From positions 11,059 through 32,291 of the forward strand of contig NW_014579477.1 in NCBI RefSeq assembly GCF_000485595.1: a DNA stretch of 21,233 nt, read 5' to 3'. A program made the translations under genes and the position numbers. How positions within the stretch are numbered: position 1 is the stretch's first letter; every line of letters begins with the position of its first letter. This DNA comes from Priapulus caudatus (taxonomy: Eukaryota > Priapulida > Priapulimorpha > Priapulimorphida > Priapulidae). This document shows, in pieces, positions 1 to 8,810 of this stretch. A model generated the notes under the pieces. That model was not told the origin of the DNA. It made no database searches and saw only the letters and a program-made list of their open reading frames with translations.

Positions 1-372
<372 letters not shown>

Positions 373-395
373 GCTGTCTCGCACGCTCCCTGCAG

Positions 396-569
396 GTGAG
401 TCAGAAGCACGACGTGATCTTCCTCATCACCAAGTACGGCTACATTCACCTGTATGACCTTGAGACGGCCACCTGCATCTACATGAACCGCATCAGCGGC
501 GACACCATCTTCGTGACGGCACCGCACGAGAACAGCAGTGGCATCATCGGCGTCAACCGCAAGGGCCAG
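396..569 (+). CDS. CHC: Clathrin heavy chain, internal exon A (last part of N-terminal beta-propeller)
   Basis: An internal exon of 174 nt, exactly 58 codons, beginning [15 protein letters not shown] and ending GVNRKGQ. I recognise it as clathrin heavy chain, the triskelion subunit that polymerises into coats on endocytic and Golgi-derived vesicles. It includes the conserved stretches [18 protein letters not shown] and TIFVTAPHE. By family knowledge it corresponds to about residues 270-330 of the roughly 1,675-residue protein, the last blades of the seven-bladed propeller that binds adaptor clathrin-box peptides. The boundaries come from the acceptor ctccctgcag just before 396 and the donor gtacga at 570. 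The intron phase is 0 on both sides. The first codon is GTG but is not a start, because the upstream exons lie outside the window. No frameshift or stop was seen. The vertebrate paralogue distinction (CHC17/CHC22) does not apply here. Confidence 0.96.
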
Positions 570-1584
570 GTACGAGGAGGGGGGTCAGAGGTCGCGTGAG
601 AGGTCAGAGGTCAAACGAGATCAGAGGTGAGGAAGGCTCCTAAGCTTTTGTGGGCGCTGTGAAGGTGATGTTTGCGGGTGATGGGCGAGGCAATACACGT
701 GAGAGTAAACACGTCACAGAGGTGCGCATCACTGTGAGCTGTCCGTCTGTCGGCCGACGCGTCGTTAGCTCGTGATGGCCGACGCATCGTTAGCTCGTGA
801 TGGCCGACGCATCGTTAGCTCGTGATGGCCGACGCGTCGTTAGCTCGTGATGGCCGACGCGTCGTTAGCTCGTGATGGCCGGCGCATCGTTAGCTCGTGA
901 TGGCCGTCGTTGAGTTAATGACGAGAGACAATCGGAGGCAGTTATGGTGAGATACTGCCGGCCGTTATTCCAGAGCGGAGGATCGGGGCGACGGCTAATG
1001 AGCGCATTCAGACTTTACACACTATCTTAATGCGATGTTGATTGGGGTCTTTGAAGCGCATGGCGCGTTGCGTCAAACGCTCGCGCGGGTGGCAGTGGAT
1101 ATGTGTTATGTAGGAACGATCCAGGTCTCCCGTTCACACAAGTCCCGTAGTAGACTAGACCCTAAGAGGTCATGTTGGGGGGTCAGTGTGAGGTCATGTC
1201 CATTCGATCCCCTGCGGCTGTTAGTGTCAGTAACCGTAGGGTTTTGCACGTGGACTAGACAAGCGTGAGCATTGCTGGGGGCACGCATCGCTGGGGTCTC
1301 GCGTCCCGGCACCTGCCGCGCCCCGCACGCGCACCCGCGATACACCGCGGCTGCACATGGGCAACGCTCGACACACGGTGTTGTCGGTTATAACCCAGCT
1401 ATTATGTTTGTGTGTGCGTGCCGTTGCGTGCGTGCGTGGTGCGGGTACCTGCGTGCAGGCGTGCTAGTGCGTGGTCGCTGCGTGTGTGAACGTATGTGCG
1501 TGTGTTGTCATGATAACCAGGGTATCCTACGTCTGTGTTTGTGAGTAACCAGCTACATCTGTGTGTGTGTGTGTCGATGTGCAG
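570..1584 (+). other. Clathrin intron 1 (phase 0)
   Basis: This intron is about 1.0 kb, with donor gtacga at 570 and acceptor gatgtgcag ending at 1584. It contains a 25-bp tandem repeat (listed separately). From about 1400 to 1580 it becomes TG- and GTGC-rich, and no pyrimidine tract stands before the acceptor, unlike the introns before exons A and C. The open frames across 1035-1544 on both strands show no recognisable protein and no codon-level constraint, and I treat them as chance. Confidence 0.85.
752..912. repeat. 25-bp tandem repeat, six copies plus a partial
   Basis: Six head-to-tail units start at 752, 777, 802, 827, 852 and 877, followed by a truncated seventh from 902. Every full unit is exactly 25 bp. 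The unit contains gttagctcgtgatggcc and a variable core gacgcgtcg or gacgcatcg. The first form includes the 10-bp palindrome CGACGCGTCG. The only differences between units are single substitutions in that core, so the array is young and cleanly sequenced. Confidence 0.95.
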
Positions 1585-1782
1585 GTGTTGTCGGTGAGTG
1601 TGGAGGAGGACAACATTGTACCCTACATCACCAACGTGCTGCAGAACCCGGACCTCGCTCTGCGCATCGCCATGCGTAACAACCTCACCGGCGCTGAGGA
1701 GCTGTTTGTGCGCAAGTTCAACGCCCTCTTCAGCCAGGGAAACTACTCTGAAGCTGCCAAGGTCGCTGCCAGCGCCCCCAAG
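1585..1782 (+). CDS. CHC: Clathrin heavy chain, internal exon B (propeller-linker junction)
   Basis: This exon is 198 nt, exactly 66 codons, running from [15 protein letters not shown] to [12 protein letters not shown]. It continues directly from exon A in phase 0. Conserved clathrin heavy chain segments are [22 protein letters not shown] and [16 protein letters not shown]. By family knowledge this is about residues 330-395, where the propeller gives way to the alpha-helical zigzag linker leading into the triskelion leg. The acceptor is gatgtgcag before 1585, and the first donor is AAG|gtaagc at 1783. There is no stop or frameshift. The last 21 nt (KVAASAP plus the following codon start) are the source of the tandem repeat that begins right at the donor. 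The exact 3' end is therefore ambiguous in principle, but only the first donor keeps the frame open into exon C. Confidence 0.96.
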
Positions 1783-2008
1783 GTAAGCCCTGCTCCCCCA
1801 AGGTAAGCCCTGCTCCCCCAAGGTAAGCCCTGCACCCCCAAGGTAAGCCCTGCGCCCCCAAGGTAAAGCCCTGCTCCCCAAGGTAAGGCCCTGCGCCCCC
1901 AAGGTAAGCCTGCTCCCCGAGTAAGCCAGCCGCCCCCAAGGTAAGCCCTGCGCCCCCAAGGTCGCTGCTAGCGCCCCCAAGGTCGCTGCTAGCGCCCCCA
2001 AGGTCACT
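1762..2008 (+). repeat. 20/21-bp minisatellite copying the exon B end and its splice donor
   Basis: The unit is either the coding form AAGGTCGCTGC(C/T)AGCGCCCCC (21 bp, seven codons KVAASAP) or the donor form AAGGTAAGCCCTGCTCCCCC (20 bp). The first copy lies inside exon B. Donor-form copies follow, with GTAAG or GTAAA at 1783, 1803, 1823, 1843, 1863, 1883, 1904, 1921 and 1941. Coding-form copies return at about 1959 and 1980. Single-base length changes appear in the 1861-1925 copies. The array therefore spans the exon-intron boundary and multiplies the 5' splice site. Confidence 0.93.
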
Positions 2009-2367
2009 GCCCTGTGCCACGTATATGTCTAGATGTCATGGACATATAGACAGATATGTCCCTCTGCAGAGAGAGGTGCCATGTACAGAGACAGTATGTA
2101 CATAGATACTGTCAAGATACTGTGTATAGAGACAGCATGTACAGACATGCTATTTATAGCGGCAGTATTTATAGGATTATAGTAATGTAAGTATCTATAT
2201 TTTACAGTGTTGCAGTCCGCTGTTTTATAATCAGTCTTTGTAATTCGCACGTGAACATATTTGCATGTAACGTGCACAATATAAATCAATAAATATTATA
2301 ATATTTATTTAATATTGTATGTAGGTATGAGGTACCATGTACAGAGGAATTCTGAGGCATTAAACCA

Positions 2368-2543
2368 CTGGTCGCTAGCGCCTCTAGGTAGTCGTGCTGG
2401 TGTGTTGTTAGTGGAACGGCGCGTCAGGGGAGCCACCGTCCGCTCTAATGCTCTGGTCGCTAGCGCCTCTTAGGTAGTCGTGCTGTGTGTTTTGTAGTGG
2501 AAACGTGCGCATGTCAGGGGAGCCACGCCGCTCAATGCTCTGG
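2368..2543. repeat. 85-bp tandem duplication
   Basis: Two copies begin ctggtcgctagcgcctct at 2368 and 2453 and end near 2452 and 2543. Both contain ggtagtcgtgctg, a tgtgtt segment, gtcaggggagccac and aatgctctgg. They differ mainly by single-base insertions or deletions. The first bases of each copy resemble the exon B-derived minisatellite unit (GGTCGCT..AGCGCC followed by AGGTAG), so they may be distant relics of the same array. Confidence 0.8.
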
Positions 2544-2740
2544 ACGGAATTTCTGCGTAGCCTCCAGAGTTTCGGCTAGCCGGACGACACGTGATCGGAC
2601 ACGGTGGGATCGCGACGCTCCGGCCGCTGCTGCTGCTGCTGCTGCTGCTGCTGCAGGCTTCGTTTCTCTCACCGCGTCCTACAGTCTCAGCTTCCGTCAC
2701 TTATCCTCACCATCTAATGACATCGATTACGTCGTTATAG
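2535..2740 (+). repeat. Dispersed repeat, copy 1 (with CTG run)
   Basis: This segment matches 7638-7822 in the same orientation. Shared anchors in order are gctctg, gaatttctg, gtagcctccagagtttcg, ggacgaca, gatc..ggac, cgctgctgctg, ctctcaccgc, tcctacagtc and acgacatc or tgacatcgatt. The CTG run at 2627-2654 is about nine units here and much shorter in the other copy. Two diverged copies about 5.1 kb apart suggest a mobile or otherwise dispersed element, but I see no terminal inverted repeat, target duplication or coding capacity, so its class is unknown. Confidence 0.75.
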
Positions 2741-2779
2741 CGCGCGCGGCATGACATCGCGCGGCGGTGGCTAAGCCTA

Positions 2780-3485
2780 TTGGAGCATTAGATGCCCACA
2801 CTATAGCTAGTGGCTGTTTCACTGCCTGGAGCCATTAGATAGCTCCACACTATAGCTAGTGGCTGTTTCACTGCGGGGGCGCATGGTTAGATGCCCACCT
2901 ATAGCTAGTGGCTGTTTCACTGGTTGGCGCATTAAAGCCCCACACTATAGTAGTGGCTGTTTCACTGCTGGAGCATTAGATGCCCACACTATAGCTAGTG
3001 GCCTGTTTCACTGTTGCGAGCCCATTTAGATAGCCCCACATAGCTTAGTGAGCTGTTTCACTGCTGGAGCATTAGATGCCCACACTATAGCTAGTGCTGT
3101 TTCACTGCTGGAGCATTAGATGCCCACACTATAGCTAGTGGCTGTTTCACTGCTGTGAGCATTAGATGCCACACTTATTTAGCTTTATGGCTGCTTTCAC
3201 TGTTGGCAGCATTAGATGCCCACACTATAGCTAGTGGCTGTTTCACTGCTGGAGCATTAGATGCCCACACTATAGCTAGTGGCTGTTTCACTGCTGGAGC
3301 ATTAGATGCCCACACTATAGCTAGTGGCTGTTTCACTGATGCGGAGCATGGAAGATGCCCACACTATAGCTAGTGAGCTTGTTTCACTGCTGGGAGCATG
3401 AGATGCCCCCACACTATAGCTAGCTGGCCTGTTTCACTGCTGCGAGCATTTAGATGCCCACACTATAGCTAGTGGCTGTTTCACT
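2780..3485. repeat. 45-bp minisatellite, about 15 copies
   Basis: The unit reads gctggagcattagatgccc followed by acactatagctagtggctg and tttcact, 45 bp in its cleanest copies (for example from 3061, 3247 and 3292). Copies begin about every 45-48 bp from 2780 to 3433. Most departures from the consensus are single-base gains or losses, for example around 3000-3050 and 3170-3200. The small open frame at 3155-3373 is this unit read as 15 codons, not a gene. Confidence 0.95.
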
Positions 3486-3594
3486 GCGGGGGCAGCGGCA
3501 GGAGATTAAGACCGGCGCGACGGTAAACAGTTTTACAGCCTGCTTGCCCTCAGTTTACAGCATGATGATAGCCCGTGTGTAATCGAGGTATGGT

Positions 3595-3713
3595 GTGTCT
3601 CTCTCTCTCTCTCTCTTTCATGCTGCCTGCTCTCTTCCTCCAGTTCCCTCTCTCTCTGTCTCTGTCTCCTGTCTCTGTCTCTGTCTCTGTTCTGTCTCTC
3701 TCTCTCTCTACCT

Positions 3714-3755
<42 letters not shown>

Positions 3756-3860
3756 TTCTCTCTCTCTTTCCTTCTCTGTCTCCTCGTCCCTCTCTCTTTC
3801 CTCCCACCCAGCTCTCTCCCATCTCCCTCTCTCTCTTTTACCTCTTCCTCTTTCTCCCTC
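3595..3860. repeat. CT/TCTG-rich simple repeat before exon C
   Basis: A long pyrimidine tract of CT dinucleotides with TCTG and TTCT interruptions, followed by a second shorter CT run at about 3948-3972 that leads to the exon C acceptor. The open frames here on either strand (Ser/Leu-rich forward, Arg/Glu-rich reverse) are the repeat read in codons. Confidence 0.93.
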
Positions 3861-3983
3861 GTGTAGATTTCTGTTAGCACCATTGATACCGCGTAATTCA
3901 ATCTTGGTCGCCCCCCCCCTTGCTTTTTCCGCGTTTTATACATCCTCTCTCTTTCTCTCTCTCTCTCTCTCTGATCATCGCAG

Positions 3984-4189
3984 GCCATCCTGAGGGAACT
4001 CGCAAAAACGATCCAGAAGTTCCAGCAGGTGCCTGCGCAGCGCCGCGCCAGACGTCGCCACAGCTGCAGTACTTTGGCATCCTGCCTGCGACCGAGGGCC
4101 AGACTAACCAAGTATGAGTCGCTGGAGCTGTGCAGGCCCGTACTTAGCGCAGGGGTTCGCAAGCAGCTGCTCTGAGAAAGTGGCTGAAG
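3984..4189 (+). CDS. CHC: Clathrin heavy chain, internal exon C (linker), disrupted by apparent insertions
   Basis: The acceptor gatcatcgcag precedes 3984 and the donor AAG|gtaaga is at 4190. The coding sense jumps between frames: AILR, TIQKFQQVPAQ, then QTSPQLQYFGIL, then KYESLELCRPVL, KQLL and WLK. All are clathrin heavy chain linker segments in the right order, following exon B. As written, it hits stops (for example TGA at 4116 in one frame and 4172 in another). The observed exon is 206 nt. Comparing with the family segment by segment, I count about 14 extra bases and no missing ones, which would leave 192 nt or 64 codons, phase 0 on both sides. Several extras lie in homopolymers (ggg, aaaaa) or are single added C. 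An otherwise intact single-copy housekeeping exon with only insertions points to sequencing error rather than a pseudogene. Confidence 0.9.
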
Positions 4190-4393
4190 GTAAGACAGGT
4201 TTACGTCGTGGATGAGCAGGAGAGGGCGAGAGTGGTAGGAAGGGAGGAGGGACAAGAGGAGTGTAGGCGGGCGTGGTTAGAAGGGAGGAGGGAGGGTGGT
4301 CTGCTGCATAGACGTGCACGCGAGAAGTGGCTCATGGAAAGAAGTGATAGAGAGAGGTGATGTATGGACGGTCGAAGAGGCAGGGGTTGTTGT
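4190..4393 (+). other. Start of clathrin intron 3
   Basis: Intronic sequence begins with gtaagacagg and is purine-rich (GAGG, GGAAGGGAGGAGG) before the 36-bp array begins. The following coding segment of the family (Glu-Asp-Lys-Leu-Glu-Cys type sequence after the WLK at the end of exon C) was not seen by eye anywhere to the end of the window. The intron is therefore either longer than 17 kb or the assembly is not colinear. Confidence 0.6.
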
Positions 4394-7015
4394 AGGATGT
4401 GTGCTATGTACTTGGTGAGGGGGTTGTGTGTGGATGTGTGCTATGGTGTTGTGAGGGGGTTGTGTGTGGATGTGTGCTATGGTACTGTGAGGGGGTTGTG
4501 TGTGGATGTGTTGCTTTATCGTACTGTAAGCGCGGTTGTGTGTGATGTGTGCTTATCGGTTACTGTGAGGGGGTTTGGTGTGTGGTGGTGTGCTATGTAC
4601 TGTGAGGGGGTTGGCGCTGTGTGGATGTGTGCTATGGTACTGTGAGGGAGTTGTGTGTGGATTTGTGTGCTTATGGTACTTGTGAAGGGGGGTACGAAAG
4701 TTGACGATGTGGTGGATGTGTGCTATGGTGTTGTGAGGGGTTTGTGTTGTGATTGTGTTGGCTATGGTACTGTGAGGGGCGTGGTGTGTGGATGTGTTCT
4801 ATGGGTACTGTGAGGGGTGTGTGTGGATGTGTGTATGGTACCTGTGAGGGGGTTGTGTGTGGATGTGTGCCTGTGGTTTACTGTGAGGGGCATTGTGTGT
4901 GGATTGTTGCTATGTGTTGTCGAGGAGGTTGTGTATGGCGTCGTGTGCTATCAGGTTACTGTGAGGGGGTTTGTGTAGTGGATGTTGCTATGGTACTGTG
5001 GAGGGGGTGTTTTGGGTGTGTGGATGTGTACTATGGCTACTGTGAGGGGGTTGTGTGGGATGTGTGCCTATGGTACTGTGAGGAGTTGTGTGTGGATGTT
5101 GATGCTATGGTGCTTGTGAGGAGGTTGTTTGATGTGTGCTATGGTACTGTGAGGGGGTTGTGTGTGGATGTGTGCTATGGTACTGTGAGGGGGTTGTGTG
5201 TGGATGTGTGCTATGGTACTGTGAGGGGTTGTGCTGTGGAATGTGTGCTATGGTGTATTGAGGGAGTTGATGTGTGGATGTGTGCTGCTATGGGTACTAA
5301 GTGATGGGGGTTGTGGCAATGTGGATGTGCTTGCTATGGTTGTTGTGGGAGGGGGTTGAGTGTGTGGATGTGTGCTATGGTGTTTGTGAGGGGTGTGTGT
5401 GGATGTGTGCTAATGGTGTTGTGAGGGAGTTTGTGTGTGGACTGTGTGCTGCTATCGGTACTGTCGAGGGGGTTCGTGTGTGGATTGCTGTGCTATGTGG
5501 TATCTGCTGAGGGGTTGTGTGTTGGATGTGTGCTATACGTACTGTGAGGGGGTTGTGTTGTGGATGTTGTGCCTTTATGCGTGTTGTGGGAGGGGGTGGT
5601 GTGTGGATGTGTGCTATGCGTACTGTGATGGGGGTTGCATGTGCTGGATGTGTGCCTATCGGTTACTGCGCTGAGGGCGTTGTGTTGTGATGTGTGCAGT
5701 ATGGGTTCGTCGAGGGGTTCGTGTGTGTAGATGTGTGCTTTGGACTTTGAGGGAGTTTGTGTCGTGGATGTTGGTGCGTAATGCGTTCGTTGGTGAGGTG
5801 TTGTGTGTGGGATAGGTGCATATGGTACTGGTGATGGGGGTTGTGTGTGTGATGTGCGGCTATGGTGTTGTAGGGGTTGCTGTGTGCGATGTGTGCCTAT
5901 GGGTACTGTGAGGGGGCTTGTGGTGTGGATGTGTAGCTATGGTGTTTGTGAGGGGTTGATGTGATGGATGATGTGCTATTGGGACGTTGAGGGGTTGTGT
6001 GTGGATGGTGTACTATGCGTACTTGGAGGGGGTTGTGTGTGGATGTGTGCTATGGTATCTTGTGAGGGCGGTTGTGAGCGTGTGGATGTGTTGACTATTG
6101 GTGCTTGTGGAGGGGGTTTGTGTGTGGATGTGTGCTATGGTACTGTGTAGCGGGATTGTGTTGTGGATGTCGTGCTATGGTACTGTGAGCGGGGTTATGT
6201 TGTGATGACTGTGCTATGTGTTGTGAGCGGGTGCCGAGGTTCGTGTGTGGATGTGTTGCTATGGTACTGTGAGGGGGTTGTGTGTGGATGTGTGCTATGT
6301 GTACTGTGACGGGGGTTGTGTCGTGGATGTAGTCGCTATGTGTTGCTGAGGGGGTTGTGCCTGTGATGTGTTGCTTTTGTACTGTGAGGGTCGTTATGTG
6401 TGGTGTGTGCGTATGTTACTGGTGAGGGGTTGTGTGTGGATGTGCTGCTATTGGTACTGTGAGGGGTGGTGTGTGGATGTGTGCTATGGCTACTGTGCAG
6501 GCAGTTGTGTGTGATGTCTGCGTTATGCCGTTACTGCTGAGGGAGTTGTGTGTGGATGTTGTCTATGGTACTGTGAGGGGGTTGGTGTGTGGATGGGCTA
6601 TGGTGTTGTGAGTGGGAGGTTGTGTGTTGGATGTGTGCTATGCCGTAGCTGTGAGGGTTGTGTGTGGATGCTGTGCTATCGGTACTGTGAGGGGGTTGTG
6701 GTGATGGATGTGTGCTGATGGTGTTGTCGAGGGGGGTTGTGTGTGGATGGTGTGCTATTGCGTTACTTGGTGAGGGGCTTAGTGTGTGGAATGTGTGCCT
6801 ATGGTACTGTGAGGGGGTTGTGTGGGATGTGTGCATATGGCTACTGTGAGGGCCGTTGTGTAGTGTGATGTGTGACTAATGGTACTGGTGAGCGGGGCTT
6901 GTGTGTCGGAATGTGTGCTATGGCTACTGTGAGGGGGTTGTGTGTAATGTGTGCTATGGGTGGTGTTGTGAGGGGGTTGTGTGTGGATGTGTGCTATGGT
7001 GTTCGTGAGTTGCGT
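4394..7015 (+). repeat. 36-bp minisatellite, about 70 copies
   Basis: The unit reads ggatgtgtgctatggtactg followed by tgagggggttgtgtgt, 36 bp (12 codons) in clean copies such as those at 5150-5230. One common variant has ggtgttgtg in place of ggtactgtg. Copies continue without a break for about 2.6 kb, but most carry one or more single-base insertions or deletions. The forward open frames inside it spell Val-Asp-Val-Cys-Tyr-Gly-Thr-Val-Arg-Gly-Leu-Cys repeatedly because 36 is divisible by three. They break wherever an indel occurs, so I do not call a gene. Confidence 0.96.
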
Positions 7016-7019
7016 TGTG

Positions 7020-7640
7020 GTGTGAGTTGCGTGAGTGGCAGCTGGAGGTGATATCCGTAGAGTGGATGCATGCTGTAAGTAGCTTTTGCTGCTGTTGACT
7101 CAGTCCTGTAACATTCCTCTTTAAGTAAATCTAAATGTAGCTTGTCTTCGGCGCTGAGTGCTTATGCGGCATGAATATTCTTGAGCGACCAGGCCGTGGT
7201 GCGGCTTTGCGTCTGCGTAATCCTGCGCCGGAACATAGTATGAACGTTGTTGAAAAACTGGCATTCCTTTCATCATCGCAGCACACGGGAGAGCAGACAC
7301 AGGAGAGCCTCAACACTCTACTCATTGTCGCCATGTCTTGCCACGGTTAACAGCTAGCGCCGGTTTTCGTGAAATGCAGAAATGTCAGCGCCTTTAATCT
7401 TATTCATTCGCGTGAATCTCTGCCGTTATATTTTAAGAATCTACATGATGTATATATTAATCCGTTGAATGGTACGTGTTACCTTGGAGCATCCCATTAA
7501 GCCCATGCCCTTTAGTGATGACCTAGGCTTTTTTTATAATATCTGCCATCACTTTTAGTTATTCCATGGTAGTAATAATTATAGTAGTAGTAATTGGTAG
7601 TTATTTCCATTCCGGCAGCCATCCGTCCGCTTAATTTGCT
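7020..7640. other. Unassigned non-coding stretch between repeats
   Basis: Ordinary mixed-composition sequence. It contains a degenerate tail of the 36-bp array to about 7030, then unique sequence. A short ATT/AGT-rich patch lies at 7560-7600. The small minus-strand open frames at 7131-7334 and 7512-7778 show no domain that I recognise. I see nothing else to call. Confidence 0.5.
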
Positions 7641-7822
7641 CTGAGCGAATTTCTGCCGTAGCCTCCAGAGTTTCGTTGCGGGACGACAGTGATCTCGGAC
7701 GCCAGGTGGCGAATCGCTGCATCGCTCGCCGCTGCTTGCTGCTGCTGGCGACGTACTCTCACCGCATCCTACAGTCACTAGTTACCCCTTATAGCTGGCA
7801 ACGACATCATTCCACTATAGCA
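7638..7822 (+). repeat. Dispersed repeat, copy 2
   Basis: Same-orientation homologue of 2535-2740, sharing gaatttctg, gtagcctccagagtttcg, the ggacgaca block, a short CTG cluster (about 7731-7747), ctctcaccgc and tcctacagtc. It carries fewer CTG units than copy 1. Like copy 1, it is followed within about 100 bp by a long tandem array. Confidence 0.75.
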
Positions 7823-7904
7823 TGCCTCTCTACAGATCGACTGCCCACAGCAACACGTTACGCGCTAGCGCCGATTATGAGTTCCTATACATCGAGCATC
7901 TCCA

Positions 7905-8675
7905 TGTGTATGTACCTATGCTCTGTGTATGTGTATGTACCTATGCTCTGTGTATGTGTATGTATCTACCTATGCTCTGTGTATGTGTATGTACCTATGC
8001 ACTGTGTATGTGTACCTACCTATGCACTGTGTATGTGTATGTACCTATGCTCTGTGTATGTGTATGTACCTATGCTCTGTGTATGTACCTACCTATACTC
8101 TGTGTATGTGTATGTACCTACCTATGCACTGTGTATGTGTACCTACCTATGCACTGTGTATGTGTATGTACCTATGCTCTGTGTATGTGTATGTACCTAT
8201 GCTCTGTGTATGTACCTACCTATACTCTGTGTATGTGTATGTACCTACCTATGCACTGTGTATGTGTATGTACCTACCTATGCTCTGTGTATGTGTATGT
8301 ACCTATGCTCTGTGTATGTGTATGTACCTATGCTCTGTGTATGTACCTACCTATGCACTGTGTATGTGTATGTACCTACCTATGCTCTGTGTATGTGTAT
8401 GCACCTATGCTCTGTGTATGTACCTATGCTCTGTGTATGTGTATGTACCTATGCTCTGTGTATGTACCTACCTATACTCTGTGTATGTGTATGTACCTAC
8501 CTATGCACTGTGTATGTGTATGTACCTACCTATGCTCTGTGTATGTGTATGTACCTATGCTCTGTGTATGTGTATGTACCTATGCTCTGTGTATGTACCT
8601 ACCTATGCTCTGTGTATGTGTATGTACCTATGCTATGTGTACGTGTACCTACCTATGCTATGTGTATGTACCTAT
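7905..8675 (+). repeat. GTGTATGTACC/TATGCTCT tandem array with higher-order period
   Basis: Built from gtgtatgtgtatgtacc, an optional extra tacc, and tatgctctgt, tatgcactgt or tatactctgt blocks. The rare tatactct block recurs at 8093, 8220 and 8472, spacings of 127 and 252, which suggests a higher-order unit near 126 bp. Unlike the arrays at 2.8-7.0 kb, almost every copy is exact. None of the blocks contains TAA, TAG or TGA on the plus strand, so all three forward frames stay open across 7929-8679. The resulting Cys/Tyr/Val/Met-rich proteins are repeat artefacts, with no signal, domain or conserved start. Confidence 0.95.
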
Positions 8676-8756
8676 GTGAGGTGTGTCGTTAATTCTTGTT
8701 TAATTGAAGATTATATGGGGCACCACAGGAAGTTGAAGGGGCAGCGAGGCAATCGT

Positions 8757-8810
8757 TTTATTATTATTATTATTATTATTAGTAGTAGTAGTATTAGTAT
8801 TATGATGATT
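8757..8810. repeat. ATT/AGT trinucleotide microsatellite
   Basis: About eight ATT units are followed by AGT units and degenerate ATT and ATG units. It marks the change from the GT-rich array to AT-rich sequence. Confidence 0.93.

Larger units (their letters stand above)
1783..3983 (+). other. Clathrin intron 2 (phase 0)
   Basis: This intron is about 2.2 kb, with donor gtaagc at 1783 and acceptor gatcatcgcag ending at 3983. It is packed with repeats: the donor-bearing minisatellite, an 85-bp duplication, a dispersed repeat with a CTG run, a 45-bp array and a CT tract, each listed separately. Between 2010 and 2367 it holds only AT-rich sequence with short reiterated pieces such as catgtacagag and gatactgtc, including a small hairpin of atatgtc with gacatat near 2026-2050. 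Confidence 0.85.

Noticed and set aside
1402-2020. Minus-strand open frames rich in LTLGAQGLPWG
   Set aside because: They are the reverse complement of the splice-donor minisatellite. Exon B and both splice sites are on the plus strand.
3984-4189. Clathrin pseudogene
   Set aside because: Only insertions are present, the splice sites and neighbouring exons are intact, and the corrected length is an exact codon multiple. Error is the simpler explanation, though not proven.
4364-6150. Cys-rich secreted repeat protein encoded by the 36-bp array
   Set aside because: The frames follow from a unit length divisible by three and are broken by indels. There is no conserved start, signal peptide or stop context.
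752-8675. CRISPR-like array
   Set aside because: The repeats are contiguous with no unique spacers, in a eukaryotic intron context. They are minisatellites.
1762-8675. Common divisibility by three of the 21-, 36-, 45- and about 126-bp units as a sign of coding origin
   Set aside because: The 20-, 25- and 85-bp units do not share it, and apart from the exon B-derived unit there is no coding evidence.
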